From Planctomycetaceae bacterium (GTDB taxonomy: Bacteria > Planctomycetota > Planctomycetia > Planctomycetales > Planctomycetaceae), in assembly GCA_018699955.1 (NCBI GenBank), contig JABISG010000151.1, forward strand, positions 1 through 64,000: 64,000 nt of DNA, in the 5' to 3' direction. Of the stretch, positions 54,181-63,219 are shown piece after piece. Under the pieces are notes generated by a model. That model worked only from the letters and a program-made list of their open reading frames with translations. It made no database searches and was not told the origin of the DNA. The position numbers and the translations under genes were made by a program. The first letter of the stretch is position 1, and each line of letters begins with the position of its first letter.

Positions 54181-55638
54181 TCACATCAAACCGGGAATCG
54201 GGTCGCCGTGGTAGATTCGGTTTGGCCGTTGAACCGCGTCGTGCCAGACTGCCGTTCTCGGGATGCCGAGCGCCTGGTAAATTGTCGCCGCCATGTTCTC
54301 CGGCTTCTGCGGATCATTCACCGGATAGGCGCCGATCTTATCCGACGCGCCAATTACGGTTCCGCCGTTCACACCGCCGCCGGCGAAGAACACCGTCTGC
54401 AGGGCTCCCCAATGATCGCGGCCGGGGAACTCGTAATATTTCGGCAAACGTGAAATCTTCGGTGTCCGCCCGAATTCCCCCGCCATCACAATCAGTGTGT
54501 CGTCCAACATCCCCGCAGCCTGTAAATCATCGAGCAGCGCCGAAACGCCGCGATCCGTCGGCGGCAGCAGTTTGTCCTTCAGGTGGGGAAACGCATTCCC
54601 GTGGGTGTCCCACGATTCGTTATTTCCCAGGTTGACTTGAATGAGATTCACACCCGCTTCGACCAACCGCCTTGCCATCAACAGGGACCAACCGAATGAA
54701 TTGCGACCGTATCGTTCTTGAGTTTTATCGTCGGCACGAGTCACATCGAAAGCGTGCTTGATTTTCGGATCGCTCAGCAGCGAAATCACGCCTTGGCGAT
54801 AGCGGTCGAAATCTTCCACGTGCGCATGAGAGTCGAGAAACCGTCGTTGCTGTTCCAAATCCCGCAGTAGGTCAATCCGTTTGGAAAACGCCCCCTGTGT
54901 CACGCCGTGCGAGAGGCTCAGATTCGGAGCCTGAAAAACTCGTTTGTCAGCGTTGCCACGTTCCTGGTGGTCGAAATGATGTTCGGGGTAAGCGCCGTAC
55001 GACGTGTTATGAAACGGCGACGCCTCGATAAACCACGGATCACGGTGCGATCCCATCTCACCGGCAAATTGACCAGGAATGACGCGCCGCGAATAATGCA
55101 CCAGTCGTTCGGGCAGAACGGCGGCAGGCGGCAGATTGTTTCGCGGCCTTGTCGCATCGCCGGCGACGGTTGCAATCGACGGCCAATTGTTTCCGTTGGG
55201 TGTCGTGCCACTGAATTGGGGAGGAAGCTGCGACCGCCCGGTGAGCATGATGTGATGCCCTTGGGAATGGCCGTTGGTCGAATGCGTCAGCGATCGGCAC
55301 AGCGCCCACTGGTCGCTGCGTTGCGCGAGCAGCGGTAGATGCTCGCAGATACTGATTCCCGGCGTGTTGGTTGCGATGGGAGCAAATTCGCCACGAATGG
55401 TATCGGCCGCTTCCGGCTTCATATCGAAGCTGTCGTGTTGCGCCAATCCGCCGGACAGAAAGATGTAGATGCACGCCTTGAATTTCTTCCGCCCACCGGC
55501 AGCCGATGGATCGGCAGCCCGCAATGCCTGAACGTGGTTCGCCCCCAATCCCAGCAGCCCGATCGCACCGGCCTGCACTGCCGTGCGTCGCGAACAAACG
55601 GCCGGATGCGCGGGAAAGTGTTGATTGGGTACCGTCAT
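54181..55638 (-). CDS. DUF1501 Tat-exported protein
   Basis: The product is 485 residues from the ATG at 55638; the frame is open for 21 more codons. The Tat motif is SRRTAVQAGAIGLLGLG. Landmarks include IFLSGGLAQHDSFDMKPEAA, VMAGEFGRTPKISR and GRDHWGALQTVFFAGGG. The protein should be periplasmic. No DUF1549/DUF1553 partner is nearby. It converges with the GNAT gene and diverges from the thioesterase gene. Confidence 0.92.
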   Translation of the reverse strand: MTVPNQHFPAHPAVCSRRTAVQAGAIGLLGLGANHVQALRAADPSAAGGRKKFKACIYIFLSGGLAQHDSFDMKPEAADTIRGEFAPIATNTPGISICEHLPLLAQRSDQWALCRSLTHSTNGHSQGHHIMLTGRSQLPPQFSGTTPNGNNWPSIATVAGDATRPRNNLPPAAVLPERLVHYSRRVIPGQFAGEMGSHRDPWFIEASPFHNTSYGAYPEHHFDHQERGNADKRVFQAPNLSLSHGVTQGAFSKRIDLLRDLEQQRRFLDSHAHVEDFDRYRQGVISLLSDPKIKHAFDVTRADDKTQERYGRNSFGWSLLMARRLVEAGVNLIQVNLGNNESWDTHGNAFPHLKDKLLPPTDRGVSALLDDLQAAGMLDDTLIVMAGEFGRTPKISRLPKYYEFPGRDHWGALQTVFFAGGGVNGGTVIGASDKIGAYPVNDPQKPENMAATIYQALGIPRTAVWHDAVQRPNRIYHGDPIPGLM

Positions 55639-55993
55639 GGGAACGTGGCTCCGCTGCCCGAATCTGTTCGGGTGTTTCTGATCGTTTTCCGTAACTTTCA
55701 CTGCAGTTGCAGATCAGCCCTGTGGGGTAATTGATTGTACCAGAGGAACTTCGATAGTATCAAATGATCTGAACTCTTTACTCACTGGCCGGCCTGTATG
55801 TCGGCCTGGATAAGCCAAACCGATCTGACGCAAAGTCGCCAAGATGCAAAGTGTCGCAAAGTAGCGGGAGACAGCGGCAGGGACGGCATGAACACGCAAT
55901 AAGTGGCGGGACTCGCCGACATCAAGTGCTTGCCTCGCCTCTTGTCGTCTTTGCGCACCTTTGCCACTTCGCGCCTTTGCGTCAAATAATGGA
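55639..55993. other. gene-free region with repeats
   Basis: This 355-bp gap lies between divergent DUF1501 and thioesterase genes. It holds the imperfect inverted repeat of GCAAAG-type units (55825-55987). No supported gene was found. It should contain both promoters. Confidence 0.5.
55825..55987. repeat. imperfect inverted repeat of CGCAAAG-type units
   Basis: The left side (55825-55866) reads CTGACGCAAAGTCGCCAAG then GATGCAAAGTGTCGCAAAG. The right side (55944-55987) is the same kind of sequence in the opposite orientation, with GTCTTTGCGCACCTTTGCC and CGCGCCTTTGCGTCAA. Each side is built from repeated (N)CGCAAAG-like heptamers. It looks like a small mobile repeat and has no coding frame. 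Confidence 0.7.
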
Positions 55994-56431
55994 ATGCCTC
56001 AACTTTCTCACCAATTGCAGCAGGAACTCACCTTGAACGACTCGCCCAAGACCGGACATTCACACGAAGCCAGCTACGAAGTGACACCGTCACACACAAT
56101 CGACTTTTCGCAGGACGATCTGCCCGCAGTGTTGGCAACGCCGTGGTTGATTTGGTTTTTGGAACAGACGGCGTTGGAGTTGATGCTGCCGTTTCTCGAA
56201 GAGGGGGAAATCACCGTCGGCACGCAAGTTGACGTCGAACACCTCGCGCCGACTCCCTGCGGCGATACGGTCACCTGCCGAGCGCGCGTCGTTCATGCCG
56301 ACGGCCCGACGGTCACATTCCAGGTAGAAGCAATCGATCGGCACGAAATGATTTCCAAAGGACTCCACAAACGCCGGGTGGTGTCGGCCGCTCGTCTCGG
56401 AGCGCGGGTGACCAAAAAGGCGCAGGGCTGA
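55994..56431 (+). CDS. hotdog-fold thioesterase
   Basis: The product is 145 residues from the ATG at 55994; the frame is open upstream but inside the repeat. The hotdog-fold segment FSQDDLPAVLATPWLIWFLE and GTQVDVEHLAPTPCGDTVTC match the FlK-like/acyl-CoA thioesterase group, where a Thr/Glu-His set acts on a fluoroacetyl- or short acyl-CoA. The acyl-CoA substrate is not predictable. It is cytosolic. It is followed 93 bp later by an ABM-domain protein. Confidence 0.85.
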   Translation: MPQLSHQLQQELTLNDSPKTGHSHEASYEVTPSHTIDFSQDDLPAVLATPWLIWFLEQTALELMLPFLEEGEITVGTQVDVEHLAPTPCGDTVTCRARVVHADGPTVTFQVEAIDRHEMISKGLHKRRVVSAARLGARVTKKAQG

Positions 56432-56524
56432 AAACGGAAACGATTTCTGCGACACTGGCTGATGATTCCAGTAGCCAGATAACCCAAATTCCACCAGCAA
56501 CACACAACGGAGAAACGAACACAC

Positions 56525-56833
56525 ATGATTCACGTTATCGCCACCATTGAATTGGAAGCGGGTCGAAGAGACGATTTTCTGGTTGAGTTTCACAAAATCG
56601 TCGCTGACGTGCGGAACGAGGCCGGCTGCATCGCGTACGGCCCCACAATCGACACCCAGACCGATATCGAAGCACAACAGCAGAAGGGCAGCGATGTTGT
56701 GACCGTTGTCGAGCAGTGGGAAGACGTCGATACCCTCAAAGCGCATTCGGTCGCCCCGCACATGCTGGAGTATCGTCCCAAAGTGAAGGACATGGTGAGG
56801 CAAATGACGCTGCACATTCTGGAACCCGCGTAA
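56525..56833 (+). CDS. ABM-family monooxygenase-like protein
   Basis: The product is 102 residues, the whole antibiotic-biosynthesis-monooxygenase fold: IHVIATIELEAGRRDDFLVE, RNEAGCIAYGP, VVTVVEQWEDVDTLKAHSVA and a C-terminal helix. Members are cofactor-free dimers, including quinol monooxygenases; others are only detoxifying or unknown. A GGAG-type ribosome site (CGGAGAAACG) precedes the ATG. No pathway partner is evident. Confidence 0.88.
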   Translation: MIHVIATIELEAGRRDDFLVEFHKIVADVRNEAGCIAYGPTIDTQTDIEAQQQKGSDVVTVVEQWEDVDTLKAHSVAPHMLEYRPKVKDMVRQMTLHILEPA

Positions 56834-56880
56834 CACCGCAGTGCTCGGTCCACTCAGATTATTAACATCGCGCTACAAAG

Positions 56881-56902
56881 CCCTCGGGCTGCGGCCCGTG
56901 GG
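56881..56902. terminator. hairpin downstream of the ABM gene
   Basis: CCCTCGGGC (56881-56889) and GCCCGTGGG (56894-56902) pair with one T-T mismatch around GCTG-type loop bases, 47 bp after the ABM stop codon. It could end transcription before the PIG-L gene; no U-tract follows. Confidence 0.35.
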
Positions 56903-56952
56903 ATCGAACGGTTGAAACACTTTGCTGATCATGCCAACTGAGGATTCACACC

Positions 56953-57957
56953 ATGAAAACATTCTCTCAACTCGGCGCCACTGCCGCAGTCGTTGTCGCA
57001 TTAGTCGGTCTGCGACAGTTTAACTTTGCCGACGATGCAGCGGTCGCGCCGGCCGATGAAACGCAACTCGCCGTCGCACCACAAGCGGCCGTCATTGCAC
57101 AGGCTGCAACAACGGCTGTTCCCCCCGATGACGGTAAGCTGCGGATCATCTGTTTCGGAGCACATCCCGACGATGCTGAGTACAAAAACGGTGGCACGGC
57201 GGCGAAATGGGCGAAGCTCGGACATCACGTCAAACTGGTCTCGGTCACCAACGGCGACATTGGCCACTGGAACATGGCCGGCGGTGCGCTGGCACAACGA
57301 CGAACTGCCGAGGTGAAACGCGCGGGCAAGATCCTTGGCGTGACGACCGAGGTCCTCGATATTCACGACGGCGAACTGGAACCGACACTGGCGTACCGCC
57401 GCAAGATCACTCGGTTGATTCGCAACTGGCAGGCCGACATTGTGATTGCTCATCGGCCGTGGGACTATCATCCCGACCACCGTTACGTCGGCGTGCTGGT
57501 TCAAGATGCTGCCTTCATGGTCACGGTACCCTACTTCTGCCCCGACACGCCAACGCTGAAACGGAACCCAATCTTTCTCTATTCGAGCGACCGTTTTCAA
57601 AAGCCGTACCCGTTTCAGGCCGACATTGCCGTTGCCGTTGATGATGTGTTTGAGCAAAAGATTGACGCGGTGAGCGAACTGGTTTCACAAGCGTATGAAG
57701 GTGGGGCTGGCGGAAGCGAAGAACGACTCAGCCGCGTTCCGCCCGAGGCAGACACAAAGGGCCGCCGCGCATGGTTGAAGGCACGATGGATGCGACGACA
57801 ATCGAGCGAAGCGACCAAATACCGCGAAGCGCTCATTCGTTGGTACGGAGAAGAACGCGGCCGTGGCTTCAAGTACGCAGAAGCCTTCGAGATTTGCGAA
57901 TACGGCCGCCAACCCAACAACGAAGAACTGCGGAAACTGTTTCCGTTCTTTGACTAA
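56953..57957 (+). CDS. PIG-L/LmbE-family deacetylase
   Basis: The product is 334 residues with a signal peptide or N-terminal anchor (about 1-24) and an Ala-rich linker. The zinc site is visible as FGAHPDDAEYKNGG (the AHPDD motif) and WDYHPDHRYVG (the HPDH motif). The family removes N-acetyl groups from glycans. The signal suggests an extracytoplasmic substrate. It is followed by an inverted repeat and the M81 peptidase gene. Confidence 0.93.
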   Translation: MKTFSQLGATAAVVVALVGLRQFNFADDAAVAPADETQLAVAPQAAVIAQAATTAVPPDDGKLRIICFGAHPDDAEYKNGGTAAKWAKLGHHVKLVSVTNGDIGHWNMAGGALAQRRTAEVKRAGKILGVTTEVLDIHDGELEPTLAYRRKITRLIRNWQADIVIAHRPWDYHPDHRYVGVLVQDAAFMVTVPYFCPDTPTLKRNPIFLYSSDRFQKPYPFQADIAVAVDDVFEQKIDAVSELVSQAYEGGAGGSEERLSRVPPEADTKGRRAWLKARWMRRQSSEATKYREALIRWYGEERGRGFKYAEAFEICEYGRQPNNEELRKLFPFFD

Positions 57958-57969
57958 ATTAACGTCGAA

Positions 57970-58038
57970 CCAGCCCGTCGCGCGCAAGGGTTTGAGCCAC
58001 GAACGTCACCGAAAACCCTTGCTTGCGCGGCGGGCTGG
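57970..58038. repeat. imperfect inverted repeat between PIG-L and M81 genes
   Basis: CCAGCCCG (57970-57977) pairs with CGGGCTGG (58031-58038). Inside, CGCGCAAGGGTTT-type sequence (57980-57993) is matched by AAACCCTTGCTTGCGCG (58013-58029) with a 2-nt offset. The outer stem is perfect and the whole is an extended hairpin 13 bp after the PIG-L stop. It probably acts as an intergenic REP-like element and might end transcription. Confidence 0.7.
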
Positions 58039-58082
58039 TGGACGTGTTATCTATAAGTTCACGAAACGTTAAAGGCATTACA

Positions 58083-59576
58083 ATGCGCATCGCCTGCGGT
58101 GGAATTCAGCACGAGACAAACACCTTCGCCACGACACCGACCACGTTGGCCGACTTTGAACGCGATAGCGGATGTGGGCCGGATTTCCAGGGTGGCGAGA
58201 CACTTGTCTCGCTCTACCGAAACACCGGCACGATCCACGGCGGTTATCTCGATGCCGCCGCTGCTGATTCCGACATCGAATTGCTGCCGTTGCTGTGTGT
58301 CCGAGCACAACCCGCTGGACGTGTCACACACGATGCCTACACAACACTGCGCGATCTGTTTCTGTCGCGTCTTGGTGAGGTCGGCGCAGTCGATGGCGTG
58401 ATGCTCGACTTGCATGGGGCGATGGTTAGCGAGGATGACGAAGACGCCGAAGGCGCGTTTCTGGCTGCTGTCCGCGAAGTTGTCGGACCGACCATCCCCG
58501 TTTTCGTAACACTCGACTATCACGCCAACATCACACAGAAGATGGCCGATTTGGCCGACGTGATCATCGGCTACGACACCTATCCCCATGTTGACATGAG
58601 AGAGCGCGGAGCCGAAGCGGTTGAACTGCTGGCGCGAACGATCCGCGGTGAGGTGCAGCCGGTGCAGGCGTTTCGGCAATTGCCGCTGCTGACAATGCCG
58701 CCCATGCAATGCACATTGCGGCAACCGATGCAGGAATTGATCGAAGAACTACATCGATTGGAATCGGAGCCGGGCGTATTAACGGCGACCGTAGCAATGG
58801 GATTCCCCTTCGCCGACATTCACGATGCCGGCGGCTCGGTGCTGGTGACAACCAACGGCGATGAATCGCTTGCAGCGGAGAAGGTGGAATCTTTCGCCGA
58901 ACGCGTCTGGTCGCTCCGCGATGAACTGCAGCCGAAACTGGTGACGATTGAAGAGACGATGCGGCTGTCGAACGAAAGAAGCGACGGATTGGTGATCTTT
59001 GCTGACGGTTCCGATAACCCCGGCGGTGGCGCCCCGTGCGATGGCACGGTCGCGCTGCGAGCGTTGATCGATGCCGATTTCCAAGGGGCGGTGGTCGGCA
59101 TTCTCTGCGACTCAGAGACGGTGGAACAGGCGCACCGGGCGGGAGTCGGAGCCGACATTGAGGCACGCATTGGTGGCAAGACCGACAATCGGCACGGCGA
59201 ACCGGTGGTCACATCGGCCTATGTGCGCACCCTGGGTGACGGCGAGTTCATTCATCACGGACCGATGAATCGCGGGCTGGTTGGGCATTTCGGTCGAACG
59301 GCGGTGCTGGTTGTTGGCGGCGTGGAAGTGGTCGTTGCCGAGCATCGCAAGCAGTTGCTCGATGCGGAAATGCTGCGCAGCGTTGGCATCTCCCCGGAGC
59401 GAAAGCGTTTGCTGGTTGTCAAAAGCGCGGTCCACTTTCGCGCCGATCTGGGACCGTTGGCCGCTGCCATTTACGACGCCGACACGCCGGGCATTCATCG
59501 TCCGGATTTTGCCGGCTTCGATTATCAACACGTGCGGCGCCCGATTTATCCGCTCGACTCTCACGCGACGCCCTGA
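58083..59576 (+). CDS. M81-family metallopeptidase (MlrC-like)
   Basis: The product is 497 residues from the ATG at 58083; the frame is open for 20 codons before it, inside the repeat. The N-terminus MRIACGGIQHETNTFATTPT is the family hallmark, with the Asp/His metal set in VFVTLDYHANITQKMADLAD and the MLDLHGAMVSEDDEDAEGA block. The MlrC family degrades microcystin fragments, but most members have unknown peptide substrates. It is cytosolic. An Fsr-like transporter follows. Confidence 0.92.
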   Translation: MRIACGGIQHETNTFATTPTTLADFERDSGCGPDFQGGETLVSLYRNTGTIHGGYLDAAAADSDIELLPLLCVRAQPAGRVTHDAYTTLRDLFLSRLGEVGAVDGVMLDLHGAMVSEDDEDAEGAFLAAVREVVGPTIPVFVTLDYHANITQKMADLADVIIGYDTYPHVDMRERGAEAVELLARTIRGEVQPVQAFRQLPLLTMPPMQCTLRQPMQELIEELHRLESEPGVLTATVAMGFPFADIHDAGGSVLVTTNGDESLAAEKVESFAERVWSLRDELQPKLVTIEETMRLSNERSDGLVIFADGSDNPGGGAPCDGTVALRALIDADFQGAVVGILCDSETVEQAHRAGVGADIEARIGGKTDNRHGEPVVTSAYVRTLGDGEFIHHGPMNRGLVGHFGRTAVLVVGGVEVVVAEHRKQLLDAEMLRSVGISPERKRLLVVKSAVHFRADLGPLAAAIYDADTPGIHRPDFAGFDYQHVRRPIYPLDSHATP

Positions 59577-59674
59577 CGCGCCGCTGAGTCGCTTGCCGCG
59601 CGACGCACGGCGAGCCATGATGAGGGTCATCATTCCCCGCCTTCCGCTTGCCCCCGCTTCAACCGTCCCGATCG

Positions 59675-60874
59675 ATGTCCTCGTCCCGATACCTGCCAAT
59701 AATTTGCCTGGCGTTGACGCACACGCTCGTCGATACGTGCGCTCTGTTGGTGGCGCCCTTGTGGCCCGAACTCACGCGAACGTATCAGTTGGGAACGGTC
59801 GGCCTGGCGGCCGTGTTTATTGTGCAGTCGTTACCGACTTCGATCAGCCAATTGGTATTTGGTTACTTTCGCGACCGCCGGCCATTACCAGTGCTGTTGC
59901 TGTTGGGGCCTGTGGGGGCCGTGTTACTGACGTTACTGGGAGTCGCGCCGAACTTGGCCATGCTGTGTGCCGTGATGGTGGTTGGCGGAATCTGCGTCGG
60001 GGCCTTTCATCCGGAAGCGGCGGTTGCTGCGGGCCGCATGTTGCCCGAAGAGCGAACGCGCGGAGTATCGATCTTCATGCTGGGAGGTTCGCTCGGTCTA
60101 GCGTTCGGGCCGTTGCTCAGTGGTCTCATTGGATCCGATGGTTTGATCTATGTCGGGCCGTGCGTGCTGCTTGCCGTCTTTCTCTTGCGGCGTGTCGGGC
60201 GGTTAGACGTCACCGCCGCTGCGCCGGCAAAGTCCGGACCGAAACCCACTCTGCATGAAATGCTGGAGGGCCGCTTGTTTCTGGCTGTGTTTCTCTTGCT
60301 CATTTGCGCCCTGCGGCTTGTCCCCAACATGGCATTCAATGCCGTGCTGTCGTTCGTGTTGGACGGCCGCGGTTATAGTCTGAAGGAAATTGGGTTTAGC
60401 CAAACGCTGCTGGTGGGGGCGGGTGGATTTGGAACCTGGCTGATGGTGTGGCGGTTTCGCGCGGGCAGAGAGCGGGCATTCTTGATCGCGTCCCCATTGG
60501 CCGGCATCCCTTTGCTCTGTATTCTTGGATATTCAAAGTGTCCTACATGGTTGCTGTTGACGCTGCTGGTGCCGGCCGGAATGCTGTTGTGGGGAACGAT
60601 GCCGGCGATGGTTTCGTATTCCCAACAATTATTCCCCAGTGGAGCCGGCGTCGCGTCGGCCATTACGATGGGACTCGCGTGGGGCGTCGGCGGGTTGATC
60701 CAGGCCCCCATTACGGCGTGGTTTCAGAAAGCCGGCATGCCTCAGCAGGCGTTCTACGCGTACATTCCGTGTCTGGCCATTGCCGGCCTGGGCGCGTGGT
60801 TCCTTCCAGTGGTCGGCGCGGAGAGTCATTCGGTGAAGAGCGCAGCCGACTCGCCAGCACCGGTCAATGAATGA
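59675..60874 (+). CDS. MFS transporter, fosmidomycin-resistance-like
   Basis: The product is 399 residues from the ATG at 59675; a TTG nine codons earlier is possible. About twelve transmembrane helices are predicted. Family landmarks are LALTHTLVDTCALLVAPLWP, FGYFRDRRPLPVLLLLGPVG and GAFHPEAAVAAGRMLPEERT. It likely exports a drug-like or toxic compound. It lies 98 bp after the M81 gene, so a link between peptide cleavage and export is possible but unproven. Confidence 0.88.
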   Translation: MSSSRYLPIICLALTHTLVDTCALLVAPLWPELTRTYQLGTVGLAAVFIVQSLPTSISQLVFGYFRDRRPLPVLLLLGPVGAVLLTLLGVAPNLAMLCAVMVVGGICVGAFHPEAAVAAGRMLPEERTRGVSIFMLGGSLGLAFGPLLSGLIGSDGLIYVGPCVLLAVFLLRRVGRLDVTAAAPAKSGPKPTLHEMLEGRLFLAVFLLLICALRLVPNMAFNAVLSFVLDGRGYSLKEIGFSQTLLVGAGGFGTWLMVWRFRAGRERAFLIASPLAGIPLLCILGYSKCPTWLLLTLLVPAGMLLWGTMPAMVSYSQQLFPSGAGVASAITMGLAWGVGGLIQAPITAWFQKAGMPQQAFYAYIPCLAIAGLGAWFLPVVGAESHSVKSAADSPAPVNE

Positions 60875-60943
60875 AGCTGGCCTGCAAGTTTCGTATCTCT
60901 CTTTGTCACAATGGGTTGCGTCAAGTGGTGTGGGCGAAACGCA

Positions 60944-60971
60944 TTGACATCCCGGAGTGTCTTGATATATT
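60944..60971 (+). promoter_or_regulatory. sigma-70-like promoter for the downstream DUF1501 gene
   Basis: TTGACA (60944-60949) is followed after 16 bp by TATATT (60966-60971), a near-consensus -35/-10 pair. The start codon of the DUF1501 gene lies about 145 bp downstream, leaving a leader of about 135 nt with no clear structure. Confidence 0.65.
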
Positions 60972-61115
60972 AGACGTCCGGTTGTGGCTGAAATCCTCGT
61001 TCCCAGCCCTTCCCAGCTCCGAAAACATATAATAGAGCAGCCAACGGGTCGGCAAATTCTGGCTGCCGCCTGCGATCCGGGTGATGCACTTTCATCGACA
61101 ATAGAGGGCCTGACG

Positions 61116-62468
61116 ATGCTTACGATTTACGGGTCGAAGAGCAAACGAGAATCCCGCTTTTGCGATCGCCTGCCGCGACGTGCGTTTTTGCAAATTGGCG
61201 GTCTGGCGTTCGGCGGATTGACGCTACCGCAGTTGCTGCGTGCTGAAGGCGAGGCGGGACGTCGCTCGAAGCACAAAGCCGTCATCATGATTTTCCTGCC
61301 GGGCGGTCCTTCCCACCAGGATATGTGGGATATCAAAGTCGATGCGCCGAAGGAAATTCGCGGCGAGTTCCAGCCGATCCAGACGAATGTTCCCGGCATC
61401 GAAATCTGCGAGCAGTTTCCGTTGATCGCGGGGATGGCCGACAAGTTTGCGTTCATTCGTTCGGTCGTCGGTGCGGGTGGATCACACTACGCATTTCAAT
61501 GCCTGACAGGAAGGACCACTCGTAATCAACCACTGGGAGGCTGGCCTGCACTTGGTTCGGTTCTCTCGAAGTCGTTCGGCCCGGTCGATCGCGCGATTCC
61601 GCCGTTTGTCGGACTGTCGCCGTCGATGGGACACAAGCCCTGGTCGGATGCGGGTCAGCCCGGTTTTCTGGGAGTGGCTCACGCGCCGTTCAAGCCAAAC
61701 GGCGAAGGCCGCGAGGACATGACACTCAACGGTATCACTCTCGATCGACTATCGGATCGCAAGAGCGTTCTGAAATCACTCGACCGATTCCGCAGTGACG
61801 TCGATACATCGGGCATGATGGACGGCGTCGATGCTTTCACACAGCAGGCGTTCGGCATCTTAACATCGAGTCGATTGGCCGAGGCGCTCGACCTCGAAAA
61901 GGAAGACCAGAAACTGCGCGATCGTTACGGGCGCGGTTCAGCAAAGAAACAATCCGACGGCGGCCCGAAACTACTCGACGACTTCCTCACAGCGCGACGG
62001 CTTGTCGAAGCGGGTGTTCGCTGCGTGACGTTGGGCTTCAGTCGTTGGGACTGGCACGGCGGCAACTTCAACCGTGGCCGCCAGGATTTCCCAATGCTCG
62101 ATCAGGGCGTGAGCGCACTTGTGGAAGACCTCGAACGACGAGACATGCTCGACGACGTGACGGTCATTGTGTGGGGTGAATTCGGACGCACGCCGAAGAT
62201 CAACGCCAATGCCGGCCGCGATCATTGGCCCCGCGTTTCATGTGCATTGATGGCGGGCGGCGGGATGAATACCGGACAGGTGATTGGTTCCACCAACCGA
62301 TTGGGCGAATACGCAGAGGATCGTCCGGTCCATTTTCAGGAGATCCATGCGACGCTGTATAAGAATCTGGGGATCGACGTTCGACACACGACGCTTCCCG
62401 ATCTGCAGGGCCGCCCGCGATTCCTCGTCGATAACGACGAATACCAGTTCTTGCCGGAATTGGCATGA
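61116..62468 (+). CDS. DUF1501 Tat-exported protein
   Basis: The product is 450 residues from the ATG at 61116, with GAGGG 8 bp upstream; the frame is open upstream into the promoter zone. A Tat-like motif (LPRRAFLQIGGLAFGG) lies near the N-terminus. Landmarks are IFLPGGPSHQDMWDIKVDAP, VIVWGEFGRTPKINANAGRD and GSTNRLGEYAEDRP. It should be periplasmic. No DUF1549/DUF1553 partner is present; instead its stop overlaps a membrane CTP-kinase-like gene by 4 bp (ATGA). Confidence 0.92.
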   Translation: MLTIYGSKSKRESRFCDRLPRRAFLQIGGLAFGGLTLPQLLRAEGEAGRRSKHKAVIMIFLPGGPSHQDMWDIKVDAPKEIRGEFQPIQTNVPGIEICEQFPLIAGMADKFAFIRSVVGAGGSHYAFQCLTGRTTRNQPLGGWPALGSVLSKSFGPVDRAIPPFVGLSPSMGHKPWSDAGQPGFLGVAHAPFKPNGEGREDMTLNGITLDRLSDRKSVLKSLDRFRSDVDTSGMMDGVDAFTQQAFGILTSSRLAEALDLEKEDQKLRDRYGRGSAKKQSDGGPKLLDDFLTARRLVEAGVRCVTLGFSRWDWHGGNFNRGRQDFPMLDQGVSALVEDLERRDMLDDVTVIVWGEFGRTPKINANAGRDHWPRVSCALMAGGGMNTGQVIGSTNRLGEYAEDRPVHFQEIHATLYKNLGIDVRHTTLPDLQGRPRFLVDNDEYQFLPELA

Positions 62469-63169
62469 CCACCGGGGTTTCATCGCAGGAACCAATCGAC
62501 TCCGCCGCTGTGAAGGAGCCGTCAAGCCACACTGCACGGCTCACACGCACTGAGTTGCGGCGCCGATTGTGGCACATGGCCCCTGGACTTCTGCCCTTCG
62601 TGATGTGGTATTTCCCACATCGCGATCCCATCTCACCGACAATGCGCGGCATCATGGTGGCCGTGGTGTTCGGATTGGCGATTGGGATCTTCGCCGGCTA
62701 TCGCCGCATTCGGCGGCAGGGTGAATCGAACCAGCGACTAGCGGCTGTTGCAGGATATGCGGCCAGCGTGCTGTTGACGCTGATCGCCTTTCCGAACGAT
62801 GCCGAGTTGGGGCTGACGGTACTCGCGATCCTCGCCTTCGGCGACGGTTCGGCAACGCTTGGCGGGCTGTTGATTGGCGGGCCGAAACTTCCTTGGAATC
62901 GCAAAAAAACGGTGTCCGGGTTTTTCTGTTTTCTCATCGTCGGTGGAGCGATGGCGTCATTCATTTACTGGGGCGAAACACAGATGAATCCCGAAGCTGT
63001 TCCCCCGTTCGCAACAATTCGAACCGCGCTGATCTGCGGTGGCTTGGCTGCATTGTTGGCGGCAGTGGTCGAATCGATTCCATCGCGAATTAACGACAAC
63101 GTTCGCGTCGGTGCCGTCGCAGCCGCCACCGTCGTAATAACGCACGCAGCGATTGTCGGCGGATCTTGA
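62465..63169 (+). CDS. polyprenol/phytol-kinase-like CTP-dependent membrane protein
   Basis: The product is 234 residues with about six transmembrane helices. It has the family entry LRRRLWHMAPGLLPFVMWYF and the nucleotide-binding-like block FGDGSATLGGLLIGGPKLPW then NRKKTVSGFF, as in dolichol/phytol kinases and CDP-diglyceride synthase relatives. It probably phosphorylates an isoprenoid alcohol with CTP in the membrane. The ATGA overlap with the DUF1501 gene implies translational coupling. The substrate is inferred. Confidence 0.78.
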   Translation: MTTGVSSQEPIDSAAVKEPSSHTARLTRTELRRRLWHMAPGLLPFVMWYFPHRDPISPTMRGIMVAVVFGLAIGIFAGYRRIRRQGESNQRLAAVAGYAASVLLTLIAFPNDAELGLTVLAILAFGDGSATLGGLLIGGPKLPWNRKKTVSGFFCFLIVGGAMASFIYWGETQMNPEAVPPFATIRTALICGGLAALLAAVVESIPSRINDNVRVGAVAAATVVITHAAIVGGS

Positions 63170-63219
63170 AACACCAAATCCTGCCACACCGGTTCCGGCG
63201 GTTGAGAATCGATGCCAAG

